Shown: positions 36,916 through 50,719, numbered from the stretch's first letter. The stretch is DNA of 64,000 bases from Vicia villosa (GCF_029867415.1 NC_081180.1:145638731-145702730); one strand, 5' to 3'. The notes: generated from the letters alone by a model not told the origin. Made by a program: numbers and translations.

Positions 36916-37206
36916 CTCAAACGGATTACAAAATAGAATAGGATCTTCTCAAACGGATTACAAAATAGAATAGGATCAATTTCGACAAAAAGAAAAATTA
37001 CACACTTAAATAAAACTTAAACACCAATTACATTTCAAGATAATTAAAATAAAACAAAGATAAATAAAATAAAACTCAAACGGATTACAAAATAGAATAG
37101 GATCAATTTCGACAAAAAGAAAAATTACACACTTAAATAAAACTTAAACACCAATTACATTTCAAGATAATTAAAATAAAACAAAGATAAATAAAATAAA
37201 ACAAAG
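36916..37206. repeat. Tandem duplication in LINE 3' end
   Basis: CTCAAACGGATTACAAAATAG starts copies at about 36917, 36948 and 37074. The last two begin nearly identical units of about 126 bp, and the first is a short partial unit of about 31 bp. Confidence 0.85.
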
Positions 37207-37786
37207 ATCTTTGTTTGCTAAATTCGTAGAAATTACAATTTGGATGAGTAATTTTTTCGATTAACATTCATCTCTTGCTCCATACAATGTCTAAAATGTT
37301 CCACGTATTTTTTTTTTTAAAATGTCTCGTTCCTCCGAATTCACATACTCCAATAAGTAGCCATCCAAACAATCCCTCCTTCCCTCCTTTCACCTTGGCC
37401 CCTGGCCCCGAGACAATAGATCTCCAAGATAAGAAGCTTTCTTTAATACAAGCTTTCTTTAATACATTTGAAGTTAAGGTTCTTATAGCCTATTCATTCA
37501 CCTATCTCCCTTTCAAATGAGGCTAGCTATTCAACACTCTAACAAAGTATGTTTCAAAGACTCGACGCAAACGGCATAGAAAACACACTTGCGTTCACCA
37601 ATAGGAATAGAAACTCCAGGATCAGCCAATAGGAATAGAAACTCCCCTAGAAATAAGTAGGAATAGAAACTCCCCTAGAAATAAGAAGATCAATAGTAAA
37701 TAGTCTAATGATACAACAACACCACACAAAGACTTTCACCTTATTCGGAATGTCTCCCTTCCAAATGAACTTGAAAATAGAATTTA

Positions 37787-40295
37787 GGATTAATAGCCAT
37801 TTACCCCCTGCCATATAAGTGAGATTTGATTTTTCCCCCTTTAAAAAAAAATTTGTGATTTTCTCTTGAGAAACCCAGATTTCAAATTGCATCCCCCCTC
37901 ATGCTGACTTGGCCATGGAATCTTCATACTTGGCCTTCCAAGTGGCTTTTTTTATTTTTAGGTTTTTTTATAGAGTATTTATTGTAAAAATAAATCTATG
38001 GGCCTAATAAGCCCTCACTTGTTGCATTAGTAGCCCATTTATGGGAGCCTGTTTTTAATTCAAATGTATGTGTGTGTGTGTGTTTGCTTTATAAAGACAC
38101 ACTTTTTCTTTGTAAAAATCGATGTGGGACTTGTTAATATACATACAGCAACAACACATTAAATCCATGAATCACCTGCTTTCTTCCATCGAACCACCCT
38201 CCCTTCATGTAGTATATAAACCACAAACTCTCACCTTAACACATCTGCAACAACCTCACTTCTTTTCTATTCGAATCATCCATTAACCTTCACTAAAGAC
38301 ATCCCCTTCTCTTGTACTTTTGTTTAAAGTAAAAAAAATACATGATTTTTAGAAGTCTTTTTAACACTGTTATGAACTTTACTAAAGCAAACTTTCCCAT
38401 GTAAGGTTGCTGTATAGATAATGCAGAGTATGATATATCATATAGCCATAAAAATATAGCCATAAAAATAATGCAGAGTATGATATGTCATATAGCCATA
38501 AAAATACTCACTAAAACACCGCGACAGGAAAATAAATGTATAAACAAAATCACTCATTTCATTTTTATCCCCTCATTCAAATGGGTATTTTATTTACTAC
38601 TATATAACAATTAAGCTTATGCCAAAGATACTAAACTATTACCTTAAAAAATATGATAAAATTATTAAGGCACACATGAAGCAAAAGGATTGAGTACTTC
38701 CAGTTTCAAATAATTTCCAATTTAAGTTATGGTTTGGGGCATACACATGAACAGAGCAAGAATATGAAACTGCTTTTTCGTCCAAGTATCAGAAAAAGGA
38801 CCAACGTAAACATAGAAGTGAGATGGATAAGAGAGCTTACAGTAGTGTAGAATGCCCCACCATCGTTTCTGGGTCCATGTTGAATGGTAGTGTCAGCTTG
38901 AATTGCAGCGGGAGAGGAAGTGGAAAAGGAGGAATAGCTGTATGTATATTAACAAGTCCCACATCGATTTTTACAAAGAAAAAGTGAGTCTTTATAAAGC
39001 AAAAACACACACATACATTTGAATTAAAAACAGGCTCCTATAAATGGGCTACTAATGCAACAAGTGAGGGCTTAGGCCCATAGATTTATTTTTACAATAA
39101 ATACTCTATAAAAATACATTAATAAATACTCTATAAAAAAATGTAAAAAAATATATAATATATAAAAAACGTAAAAAAAAATATATAATATATAAAAAAT
39201 GACGTGGATTTGAAAAAAATAAAAAAAGCCACTTGGCAGGCCAAGTATGAAGATTCCATGGCCAAGTCAGCATGAGGGGGGATGCAATTTGGAATCCGGG
39301 TTTCTCAAGGGGGGAATCACGATTTTTTTTAAAGGGGGGAAAATCAAATCTCGCTTATATGGCAAGGGGGTAAATGGCTATTAACTAGGGGTGATCAAAA
39401 CCAAACCAACCCAATAGAAAACCGCAAACCAAACCAAACCAAACCGAAACCGCAAAAAACCGCATTTGGTTCAAATTAGTTTGGGTCATCTTTTAACAAA
39501 ACCGCACGGTTTGGTTTGGTTTGCGGTTTGTATTTTGTAAACCGAACCAAACCGAATCAAACCGCATTATGTTACAACCTAACTTTTACTTAACTCACAT
39601 CCAACCCAAACTTAAATTTATAATACCTTAACCTTATGATTACGAACAATTTTCTCATCCTTACACACATGATTTTAGTCCCGATCTTCTCAAATCTCTA
39701 ATAGCATTATCGCGCATTCTTTGCCACATACATCTTCCCTCTTTTTCTATAATTTCTACTCTCTTATATTCTTTCCTTTTCACTTTCTCATTTCTATGCA
39801 AATGTTCTCTATTTCAGTTTCGTTTTTATCGCACATCTTCTTCTCTAATCGTTCAACTCTTTTGTTTTTTCTTTTTCACCTTCACTAATCTCTCGTCTCT
39901 TCTATTTTTTTGTTTCATTCTAATAATTTTTATATTGTTTTATACTATTATTTTATGTTTATTATTCCACTTTTGTCTAATTTAATTTTTACAAATTATA
40001 TAGAAAGTTATTGTCAAAATATGACGAGTTTTGTTGTTATTTGATAGTGTATGAATGTCTAAATACAAAGTTATGTTGTCATCTATATGTATATGTATGG
40101 TTCAATAAAATATTTATGAAAAACCGAACCAACCGAACCGAACCAAACCGCATTAGTTTGGTTTGGTTTGGTTCGGATTTTTTTTAAAAACCAACCGAAC
40201 CAAACCAAACCGCACGATTTTTTCTCTTGCGGTTCGGATGATTTTTTTCGTCAAAACCGCCGAAACCGCACCGCGAACACCCCTACTATTAACCC
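37787..40295. mobile_element. Non-autonomous Mutator-like element with long inverted arms
   Basis: Flanked by 9-bp near-identical direct repeats TAGAATTTA (37778-37786) and TAGAATCTA (40296-40304). Terminal inverted repeats start GG(A/G)TTAATAGCCATTTACCCC and extend far inward: 37787 to about 38150 pairs with about 38936 to 39385. Matched blocks include GAAGATTCCATGGCC, GGGCTACTAATGCAACAAG and ACAAGTCCCACATCGATTTT. A hAT element (39386-40285) sits almost at the right tip. The unpaired core (38153-38935) has no transposase. It contains a TATATAAA (38213-38220) followed by a pyrimidine-rich, UTR-like stretch, which could be captured host promoter sequence. Confidence 0.75.
39386..40285. mobile_element. 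900-bp hAT-type element, TSD CTATTAAC
   Basis: Ends TAGGGGTG...CACCCCTA with an exact 8-bp TSD CTATTAAC at 39378-39385 and 40286-40293, the hAT signature. Both subterminal regions are packed with AACCAAACC/AACCGAACC motifs in opposite orientations (39400-39570 and 40105-40270), allowing a partial foldback. No transposase is present. It is nested in the right tip of the Mutator-like element. Confidence 0.85.
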
Positions 40296-42078
40296 TAGAA
40301 TCTAAAAAATGAATCGGGCCAAAAAGAATGCGGGACTGAGTCAACAGATTGAAAAAGCTACTGACCGAGAAAATATCGTCTGGTGCCGCTGTCCATAAAA
40401 TCGAGTCCCTTTCGTAAGCCTCCGGTTGGAAAAGATGCAGAAGCTCGAAAATCTGCTGCCGCTGGACTGCAGCAAGCTGTTGCTGCTCTAAAACAGAATT
40501 CTGCAGCATAGAATCGTTAACAGTCAGCTGCAGAAAAGCATCTGGCAGGCCCATGTTGCCCCACTGCCACCCAATGGCGGTCCAACCTCCCATACTCGGA
40601 ACGGCAACATCTTTCAAACCTGAAAAAGAAAAGAGCAGCGGAAAGCGAGAACATAAACTGAAATTCCCCGTCCAATTGCTCAACCAAAATGAAGTTGTGA
40701 AACCGTTGCCTATGTTGAAACGACAATTCTCCGCAAAAAAATTCTCCGAATCTTTCACAACAATTTTATTTAAATCTCTCCACCATAACGATCCCTTACC
40801 TCCCTTCCGGCCAAGACCACCTACGTTAGCCATTAATAAATTGATATCGTCGTAACGGGACTTTAAAACGTTATACCACAAAGAGTCGAAATTCTCCAAT
40901 ATCCTCCACCTCCACTTTTGAAGAAGCGCGACATTGAAATCATCAATCCTTTTCAATTTGAGCCCCCTTTATCAACCGGGAGACAAACGTCCCTCCAAGA
41001 CACCCAATGAATTATTCTTCTCTCCTCCACCCCACCCCAAAGAAAGCCACTAAGAATCTTATTAAACTTCTTGACGAAAATAGAAGGAGCTTTGTACAAA
41101 GAGAGCATAAAAATAGATAGACATGTCAAAACCGTTTTTAGAAGAGTCAATCTACCTCCAATGCTAAGGAACCTCCCCTTCCACCCTTCGAGACGATTCT
41201 TCACCTTTTGGAGGAGACCCCTCCACATAGATAAACTTCTAGGGTTAGAGCCAATAGGGATACCGAGAAAAACAAAGTTCGAACTTTCCTTTTGGCAACA
41301 AAGGAACGCCGAAGCTATGTCCAACCTATTCGAAGGAATGTTTAAGCCTATGAGTTTACTCTTATGAAAGTTAATCCCCATGCCTGAAACCAATTCAAAT
41401 CCTTTCAAGATCGCTTTAATATCCTGAAGATGGTTCCAACTACCGTCTCCCACCAAAATAGTATCATCGGCGAATTGAAAAATATCAATCAAGCAACTCC
41501 CTTCGATGGAGAATCCCGAGAAGTCTCCGTTCTCAACCGCCTTACTTACCAAGCTCCTTAGACCTTCCGTGGCTAGAACAAAAATAAAAGGAGAAAGAGG
41601 ATCTCCTTGTCTCAAGACCCTCTCGACCGTAAATTCCTTAGTGGGGCTGCCGTTAACTAGAACCGGAATTCTACTAGAAAAAATCAATGCCTTCATCCAC
41701 CGCATCCACCTCTCGCCGAAACCCATGCTCTTGAGAATGAATCTAAGATAGTCCCAATTCACTTTGTCATAAGTTTTCTCAAAATCTACCTTGAAAAGCA
41801 AACATTCCTTCCCTTCCCTTTTTGCATAATCCACTACCTCGTTTACAACTAAAACTCCGTCAAGAAGTTGTCTCCCCGGCACAAAAGCGGTTTGACAAGG
41901 AGAAACTAGAGACTTTAGGACCGACTTTAATCTAGAAGCCAAAAGTTTAGAAAAAGCTTTATATATGCAACCCACAAGGCAAATCGGCCTATAATTGTGT
42001 AACCCCATAGGATTCGAGGACTTAGGTATCAAAGTTAAAAAAGAGGAAACACATGTCCTTGACATTAAGGAAAAAGAA

Positions 42079-42372
42079 GGCAAAATACCCTTTTTGGTCA
42101 CTTATGTTAACCTCGGGGTTCATTTTGGTCCCTTAACTTCAAAAAGAGTCACATTGGTCCCTTAACTCTTCAAAAGGTGTCATTTTAGTCCTTTTTGTCA
42201 CATTAGCGACGGAAAAACTCAAAAATTGATCGCTATTTTCGTCGCTAATATGACAAAAAGGACTTAAATGACACCTTTTGAAGATTTAAGGGACCAATAT
42301 GACACTTTTTGAAGTTAAGGGACCCAAATGAACCCCGAGGTTAACATAAGGGACCAAAAAGGGTATTTTGCC
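42079..42372. mobile_element. 294-bp foldback MITE, 9-bp TSD GAAAAAGAA
   Basis: Terminal inverted repeats start GGCAAAATACCCTTTTTGGTC and the whole element is a near-perfect inverted repeat with arms of about 145 bp meeting near 42225. TSD GAAAAAGAA is exact at 42070-42078 and 42373-42381. The 9-bp TSD points to the Mutator superfamily. It interrupts the reverse transcriptase frame of the host LINE. Confidence 0.85.
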
Positions 42373-43399
42373 GAAAAAGAATGGAAATAAGAGAAGCATC
42401 TTACAAAGTCTTCTTTCATGAACTCCCAACATTTCTTGATGAAAAAGAAAGAAAATCCGTCGGGACCCGGGCTCTTATCTCCCACACAACCCCAAACCAC
42501 TTCTCTAACCTCCTCCTCCGAAAAAGGGGCTTCAATAGAATACCTCTCCGCTAAAGAAATATTCTTTAAAGAGTGACCTACAAGAGTGGGCCTAATGACC
42601 TCGGGTTCCACGAATTTATAAGCGAAATGATTCAAAACCTCCTCTTTTACCCCCTCCACCGAATCAACAATGCCCGATTGAGTCATGATAGGACCAATGT
42701 GGTTTAGTCGCCTCCTACCTTTCATAACCGAATGGAAGAAATTGCTATTGTTGTCTCTGTCGTTTAGCCATTTCAATCTCGACTTTTCGATAAGCATGTT
42801 CTTCTTGATCTTTAAATTCAACCAAAACTTGCAGCTAGCTTTTTTCCTTTTAATAGTGACTTCCTCTTGCTTCATAATCAAATCGGTACCTTATTCCCAT
42901 TCGTCCAATTCATTCATCTCCTTCATCCCTTCATCAATCTCCAAATCCATTTTACCGAAAATATTGATGTTCCACCACTTAAGCCTATCCTTTAACAATC
43001 TCAATTTCTCTTTAAGCACATAGTCTCCCCTCCCTTCTATCGACAAGTCTAACCATTCTCTTTCAACAAACGGCAAGAAATCCTTGTGAGTGAACCATTC
43101 GTTATTTGACTTCAACGGTTTACGGCCCCAATTCGACTTTTCCCCCATCAACCAAATCGTGCAATGATCTGAGACGTCCCTTGAATCAATGAGTTGCCCA
43201 ACCACCCCCCATCTATCTACAATAGCATCCGCCACAAGAAAACGGTCGATCCTACTTTTAGAATTGCCATCGCCACTGAACCATGTGAATTTCTTCCCAC
43301 GACAAGGCACATCAATTAAGCCACTTCGATCTATAAACTTAAAGTCCCCACCAAATATCCATTCTCCGTCCCCTCCTACCGATTTAATATGTTATCTAG

Positions 43400-44160
43400 T
43401 CTTTTTGAAAGTCACTTAAATTTAATAATTTTTTTTGAGATTTTTTTTTTTGTAAAATTTATAGAGATTGAAATATTATTAATTTCTAATAGTTTTAATC
43501 TTAAATAATTGTATATTTTTATTACTATTACTAAATGTTAAAACTAATCTTTATTTTATAAAAAATAAAGAAAAGAGTTTTTAATTTTTTTAAACAAAAT
43601 ATTTATATTTTTTAAAGGTAAAATAAACTGATAAGTTTAAATGTTATATAGGATCTTAGTTTAATGGTCATATTTGTCTCATTTTCTTTTACTACCAACT
43701 GTATCATTTTTAAATCGTATTCCATTCATAAATCAGATTAAGCGGAATATGAAAAATATTACAATTTCTTGAATTTAAAATGATTGGAAGATGAAAAATA
43801 TTACAATTTCTTAAATCAGAAATAATACAAAGAGATAATATAAAGAAAGATGAAAAATATTACCATCGCAACTTAGCTCGTGGATTGAAAGAGCGTTTTC
43901 AAAGGAAGAGGTGAAGGAGGCGGTAAAGTCGTACAACGTTGTTACATTTGTCTCGTTGTTATATTTGTCTCTGATTTCCACTTTAATGCAATACTCACAA
44001 AATCTTACACATCGTCTTTCCTCACCTTTAGGTGTAGTCGTACAACGTTGTTAGATTTGTCTCTGATTTCCACTTTAATACAATACCCACAAAATCTTGC
44101 ACATCGTCTTTCCTCACCTTTATTCCAAAGGTTAAAAATCCCATCTTTAAAGGAGTATAG
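43400..44160. repeat. AT-rich spacer with a 109-bp tandem duplication
   Basis: No gene seen. Two copies of GTCGTACAACGTTGTTA...TCTTTCCTCACCTTTA start at 43928 and 44037. The first has an extra 17-bp internal repeat (GTTATATTTGTCTC-like). A second small duplication (GATGAAAAATATTACAATTTCTT) occurs near 43745-43810. Confidence 0.7.
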
Positions 44161-44189
44161 GCCCATCTTTAAAGTGTGTGTTTGAGAAG

Positions 44190-45605
44190 TTTGTTTTGGT
44201 TAATCAATTTGCAATTGTGGTAATGAAAGTAGACTTCGAAAATGATTGCATTCGTGGTAATGAAAGTAGACTTTGAAAATGATTGTGTTAGTTGGAACTT
44301 CTTAAAGTACTTCTTGGTTAAGATGGGTTTGGTGATAGATGGATTCGGTGGATGAAAGGTGTGTTGTCTCAAGCTCTTTGTCCGTCATCATCGACGATAA
44401 TACTACTAAGTACTTTAAGGTGGAGTAAGGTCTTCACTCACCTTTCTTGTTTGTTTTGGTTATGGAAGCTTTAACTGGACTTATGCATAACGTGGCTTTA
44501 AGAGCTTTCAAATTAATAAGAGGAAGAGGTTAGTCTGATGCAGTTCGAAGACAACCCTATAATCATGATGGATGGCTGTTGTGAAAATATGTGGAGCATT
44601 AAAGCTATTTTGAGGGGCTTTGAGATGATGTCTAGCTTAAAGATAAATTTTTATAAAAGCAAGATTTATGGTATTCATGTGGAAGATTGGCTCTTGAATG
44701 TAGTCTCAATTTTTATGTCCTACAGTATTAATAATTTACCGTTTAAATTTCTTAGTGTGAAGGTTGGAGATAGCCCAAGGAAACTGGCTATGTGGAATGA
44801 GTTAATCAATCATTTAAAAAGTAGGTTGGCAGTATGGAAAGGGAAACATCTTTCCTTTGCGGGTTGTGTAGTCTTAATAAACTCGGTGTTGAACGTTATT
44901 TTCATATACTCCTTATCGTTCTACAAAGCGCCCTCTTAAGTCTTAAAGGAGATCTGTCGTATTCAAAGCAATTTCTTATGGCAAGGTTGCGAGAATAGAA
45001 AGACGATTTGTTGGGTGAGTTGGAACATCGTGTGTAAACCTTGTGATAATGGTGGTCTTGGCATTAAGGATATTGCAGTCATGAATTTGGCGTTGTTAAA
45101 CAAATGAAAATGGATAATTATGAAAGAACAAGATGCAGTGTGGAGTAATATTCTTAGAAGTATGTATGGGAACCTCGTAACCAAGGTCCTAGGTAACAAA
45201 ACAGTGTTGAGCAATAGGGATTCTATATGGTGGATGGACTTGTTGCTGCTGTCTGATTTTTTTGTGAATTCTACGACTAAGCCTTTTAAGGTTCAGTTTC
45301 GCGTAAAGTTAACGCTGGCGAGTGGACAGCCTTTTGGCACACTAATTGGTTGGGTTACCAATCCTTGGTTGCTGCTTTTCCAGATATCTATATAAACACA
45401 ATCAACGGAGGTTGTTATATTACAGAAAATGTGAGTTGGATTGCGCATAGTTGGTCATAGAATTTAGCAGAATCAGTGATGAACAACAACGGGTTTGAGC
45501 CTGGTTTGTGGGCGGAGTTCGCAAATTTTGTTTAGGACGTAAACATGACCCAGTCCGAGGCTGGCAGTTTTGTTGGGTTGAAGGAGCCCGATAGCGTTTT
45601 TTCAA
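44190..45605 (+). pseudogene. LINE ORF2 fragment: reverse transcriptase and C-terminal part
   Basis: Plus-strand pieces: KVDFENDC (near 44210 and again near 44260, a short duplication), WNFLKYFLVKMGFGDRWIRWMKG, then LMQFEDNPIIM (the catalytic F-A-D-D box degraded to F-E-D-N) at 44535, an open stretch 44538-44939 (LKINFYKSKIYGI, SRLAVWKGKHLSFAGCVVLINSVLN), then CKPCDNGGLGIKDIAVMNLALL near 45040 and DSIWWMDLLLL near 45215. It ends near 45605 (SEAGSFVGLKEPDSVFSIKS). It is 5'-truncated and lacks the endonuclease. Catalytic loss and stops show it is dead. Confidence 0.75.
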
Positions 45606-45744
45606 TAAAGTCTTGCTTTAGTCCAAAATTCACTGTCCGTCAATGCTCGCTCCGTCAAAATTCGCCGCCTGCCAAAGTCCACATCGCTTATCCGTTCAGC
45701 CTATCCTGCCTTAAGTTTGCCTTTTTTTAATTAATTATAATAGA

Positions 45745-48700
45745 TTTTTTCTGTAATCAATGATATATTAAAAGAGAGAACCCATGTTCACCAAAAAGAG
45801 TGATACAGGGTACAGACCACTAGCAAGAACGAAAAATTACGCACCAATTGCTAACTACGATAAATACAACAAAGGATTTCTAGTAAATTCGTAGAAATCG
45901 CAATTGGGATGATTAATTTTTCCTATGTGAGCCCATCTCCACACCAAATACTTAATCTCCCAAACAATATCCAAAACATTCCACATTTCATTGTTGAAAA
46001 TGATACCGTTTCTAGTCAACCAAAGAGTCCAAACCACCGCTAGCCACACTACCCCCTCCTTTCGTTTCTTTGTTTTTTTCAACTAACAGAAGGATGACCA
46101 TTTCATAAATCCTTCCTTAAACGATACTGCAATATAATCGTCGAAACCAATCCAATATGCCACTTCTTTCCAAACAATAAGAATATTCTTGCACAACATA
46201 AGAGAATGAAGAGAGGATTCCTCACATCTTTCACAAAAGACACATGTTGAGGTAGAATTATGGACTATACCTCTACAAGCCAGAAGGTCTTTAGTTAGAA
46301 ACAAATTTTGAAAACACCGCCATCCAAAGAAGCTTATTTTCACCGGAACCTCTATCTTCCACACTAGTAGAAGAGACTTGTCGAATCGTTCTGCTGGACC
46401 GAAAGGAATCTATTGCTGGACAATATAATTATAACAGTTTGCAACCGAAAAAACACTAGAACTGTCGAGGCACCACCGTCTGGCATCACCACATCCAGCA
46501 TGCGGCTGCTGTTGCAGCAAGACTGCTCTCAACCGTCCAATCTCAGCAGCAATATTCGACTGCTGCATAACAGACGACATTATGCCGAGGTCGCTCCATC
46601 TCCAAACGCCGTTGTCCCAGCCACCCAAGGCAGCAACTGAAACATTCTGCAACATAGAGACAACAAATAAGGAGGGAAAAATCTCCTTTAAAATTCCTAT
46701 CCCTGTCCAATACGAGTGCCAAAAAGGAATCATGAATCCATCTCCCAAGACAAAGTTGCAGCCGCGAATAAACACTTTCTCCTTTAACTCATTTGATAAA
46801 TCTACTAGATCAGCCCACCACGAAGAACATGTCTTCTTTCCCTTGTGAATGTTACCTCCGATAGCAATTCGACAATTGACGTCTTCATACCTAGCCTTTA
46901 GCACTTCGTACCACTTATCTTCTTTACCCTCCACAATCCTCCATTTCCACTTGCAAAGTAGAGCTACATTAAAATCCTCAATTCTCCTTAATTTCAATCC
47001 TTCCTTCTCTACCGAAACACAAACCAAACTCCACTTTGACCAATGAATGCTTCTCCTTTACCCCGTTCCTCCCTACAGAAAATTGCTTTGGATCTTGGTG
47101 ATAGTCTTTACAATACCCTTTGGAGCTTTGTAAAAAGAAAGCATGAAGATAGCTAAACTCCCAAGAACCGAATTTAAAAGTGTTAGCCTACCTCCAATGC
47201 TAAGGTACCTACCTTTCCAACTACTCAATTTGTTTTTAATCTTATTCACTAAAGGACGCCAAGTTGAAAGTCTTCTTGGATTGCTACCAATAGGTATACC
47301 AAGAAACATAAACTTATCCTCCTCCCTTTTGCAAGCTAAAAATGAAGTTTCCATCTCCATAAAGCTATTACAAATGTTTATTCCAATGAGTTTACTTTTG
47401 TGGAAATTTATACCTAGCCCCGAAATAAGTTTGAAACCCTTAAAATAGACTTTATGGCCCAAATATGATTCCAACTACCATCGCCAACCATTAACGTATC
47501 GTCCGCAAATTGTAAGATGTCGATAAGTTCTTCCTGTTGATAAAGAAACCGCATAATCTCCATTTAAAACAGCCTTGTCAACTAAAGCTTTCAACCCTTC
47601 CGCCACGATCACAAAAAGGAAAGGAGAAATCGGGTCTCCTTGCCTCAAACCTCTTTCCACCTTAAATTCACTTGTTGGACTACCATTGACCAAAACCGAC
47701 ATTTTGCTCATGAATATCAACGCTTCCATCCATCTCGACCAACTCTTCCCACACCCCACCTTCTCAAACATAAACCGAATGAAAGACCAACTTACTTTAT
47801 CGTACACCTTCTCGAAATCAACTTTAAAAAGTAAGCATCCAATGTTTTCCTTCTTAGAAAAATCCACCACTTCTTTGGCCACGAGCACTCTATCTAGCAA
47901 TTGTCTCCCGGGCACGAATGCGCTTCAGCTTGAAGAAATAATGTTACCAATCACTTTTTTTAACCTTGACGCCAAAAGCTTCATTATCACCTTATAAATG
48001 CATCCTACCAAGAAAATTGGTCTATAGTCGTCGAGGTCCAAAGGGCTTTTTTTCTTGGGAATTAACGCCAAAAAAGAAGACGTGATGGATTTGGAAAGGA
48101 CTGCACCAGAATGAAAGTCCTTATAACAAGCTACTAAGTCCTTTTTGATAAAACTCTAGCACTTCTTAAACAAAACCATCGAATATTTGTCAGGCCCCAG
48201 GCACTTAGCTCCATCGCAATTACAAATCGCTCTCCTCAAAAGGAACTTCAAGGAAATCCTTTCTTCCTCACTAAGTCTCTTAAAATCAGCCCCTTCAAGA
48301 AAAGGTCTAACCGATTCGTTTTATTTAAATTTTTTACCAAAATGATCCAAGATCTCACCTTTGATCTCCTTAACCGTATTCAACACACCTCTACTTGTAC
48401 ATAAAGGGTCGATATGATTCCGTCTTGATCTTCCCTTCATAACCGAATGAAAGAATCTACTATTTACATCCCTGTCATTGAGCCATTTCATCCTCGATTT
48501 TTGTATGATCATGTTTTCCTTAATCTTTAAATTGAGCCAAAAATTGTTGCTAGCTTTCTTCATATCTCCCTCTTTCCCATTCACATCCACCCCCCTCTCG
48601 TAAATCTCGTTCATCACCTTTGCCCCTTCCTCCACGTACAAATCGAATTTCCCGAAAACATTGATATTCCACCATTTAAGCTTAGTTTTCAAGAGACTCA

Positions 48701-49680
48701 ACTTTTGCTTGAAAATGAAATCACCTCTATCGTGAACGGCCAAAGCCTTCCACTCCTTTTCTATGAATGGCAAAAAATCTTTGTTCTTGAACCATTCGTT
48801 GTTGAATCTAAAAGATTTTGGTCCCAAGTCTTCGTTGTCTGCGATCAACCAAACCGGACAATGGTCGGATATATCCCTCTGACCAATGAATTGCCCTACC
48901 ATGCTCCATTTTACCAACAAAGAATTCAACACCAAAAATCTATCAAGCCTACTCTTACATTTCCCGTCGCCGCTAAACCAACTGAAATGTTTACCTTTAC
49001 AAGGAACATCAATCAACCCCACATCCCTTATGAAGCCAGCAAACTCCCCCCATACCGAGCTGTTGCCTCCAGCATTCCTCCCAACCCTCTCCTCACTGCC
49101 TTTAATTGCGTTGAAATCCGCCCTGATTATCCACTCCCCATTAGTAAAAGACGACTTCAAATTCACTAGTTTACAGCACAGAGCACGTTTCGAAGATAAC
49201 GAACAAGCATAATATACATTAACTATGTAACACACCTGATTATTCCTCATGACTTTAATGCCCAAATAACCACTGCCCCTAAAACTGCTTAGAACCTCCA
49301 CTGTTTTCCTTCCACAAAATCATAAGACCAGACAAACCTTCTGAATCTGAAACAGAGTAGCCAATGTTCTCATTCTTCCAGAAACTATTAACCATGGAAT
49401 CTGAACAAGACTTGAGTTTGGTCTCTTGCAACAAGATAATGTCCGCCTTTCTTCTATCCACTATCTGACGGATTCTTCTCCTTTTGGCTGAACCGCCACC
49501 CCCTCTGATGTTGAATGTGCCGATAATTATTTCACATAATCGAGAATCTCCTTCCCACCTTCCTTTGAAGCTTCGGTTGAATTCTCCATCTCTGAAATTT
49601 TCTTCCTAAAAACAGCAACAGGTTCGGTTGATGTGACTCCCAGATTGACATTTGCCTTCCATAACAATTCCCCTATTTAA
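45745..49680 (-). mobile_element. 5'-truncated L1-type LINE with nearly complete ORF2 (minus strand)
   Basis: The 3' end is the T run at 45745-45750. The 5' limit is near 49680, where the tail of ORF1 (VFRKKISEMENSTEASKEGG) can still be read. ORF2 start region FNIRGGGS is near 49530. Endonuclease (49461-48321) keeps LQETK, DFNAIKG, SRLDRF and SDHCPV, but the usual Gly of the GDFN box is Ala. Reverse transcriptase at 47915-47475 has FKVDFEKVYDKVSW and GLRQGDPISPFLFV. A frameshift near 47540 destroys the F-A-D-D reading. Later pieces lie at 47474-47073, 47027-46410, 46364-46083 (zinc finger CVFCERCEESSLHSLMLC) and 46082-45855, ending LLYLS. About five frame breaks are present. Confidence 0.8.
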
Positions 49681-49689
49681 CAATTTTCA

Positions 49690-50630
<941 letters not shown>

Positions 50631-50719
50631 TTTAATCATTCAAATATTTGGTCTACTAAAAAGTTAAAATGTCAAAAAAAAAAATTAGTATGATAAATTA
50701 TGACGAACAAAATATCAAC

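Larger units (their letters stand above)
36870..43395 (-). mobile_element. 5'-truncated L1-type LINE (minus strand) downstream of SBP copy 1
   Basis: The T run at 36870-36879 is the poly(A) tail of the minus-strand element, 241 bp after the SBP stop. Homology between the 3' flanks of the two SBP genes ends here, consistent with insertion. Its sequence continues through C-terminal, reverse transcriptase and endonuclease regions to about 43395, where it is truncated and lacks ORF1. It hosts three nested elements: 37787-40295, 39386-40285 and 42079-42372. No convincing TSD was found. Confidence 0.75.
37640..43395 (-). pseudogene. LINE ORF2: partial endonuclease, reverse transcriptase, zf-RVT
   Basis: Read right to left. 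Truncated endonuclease (WIFGGDF, then KKFTWFSGDGNSKSRIDRFLV and SDHCTIW near 43300-43150), with part of the domain between GDF and FIDRSGLIDVP missing. Linker and SPGPDGFSF near 42460. Reverse transcriptase from 42101 to 40953 with FLTLIPKSSN, TAFVPGRQLLDGVLV, LLFKVDFEKTYDKV, LRQGDPLSPFIFV and IFQFADDTILV. C-terminal part from 40956 to about 40310 with WSLWWRDLN-type motifs. The last piece, FKFIWKGDIPNKVKVFVW, lies at 37786-37650 beyond the Mutator-like insertion. The reverse transcriptase core is well kept, but a MITE at 42079-42372 and other breaks inactivate the gene. Confidence 0.8.
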
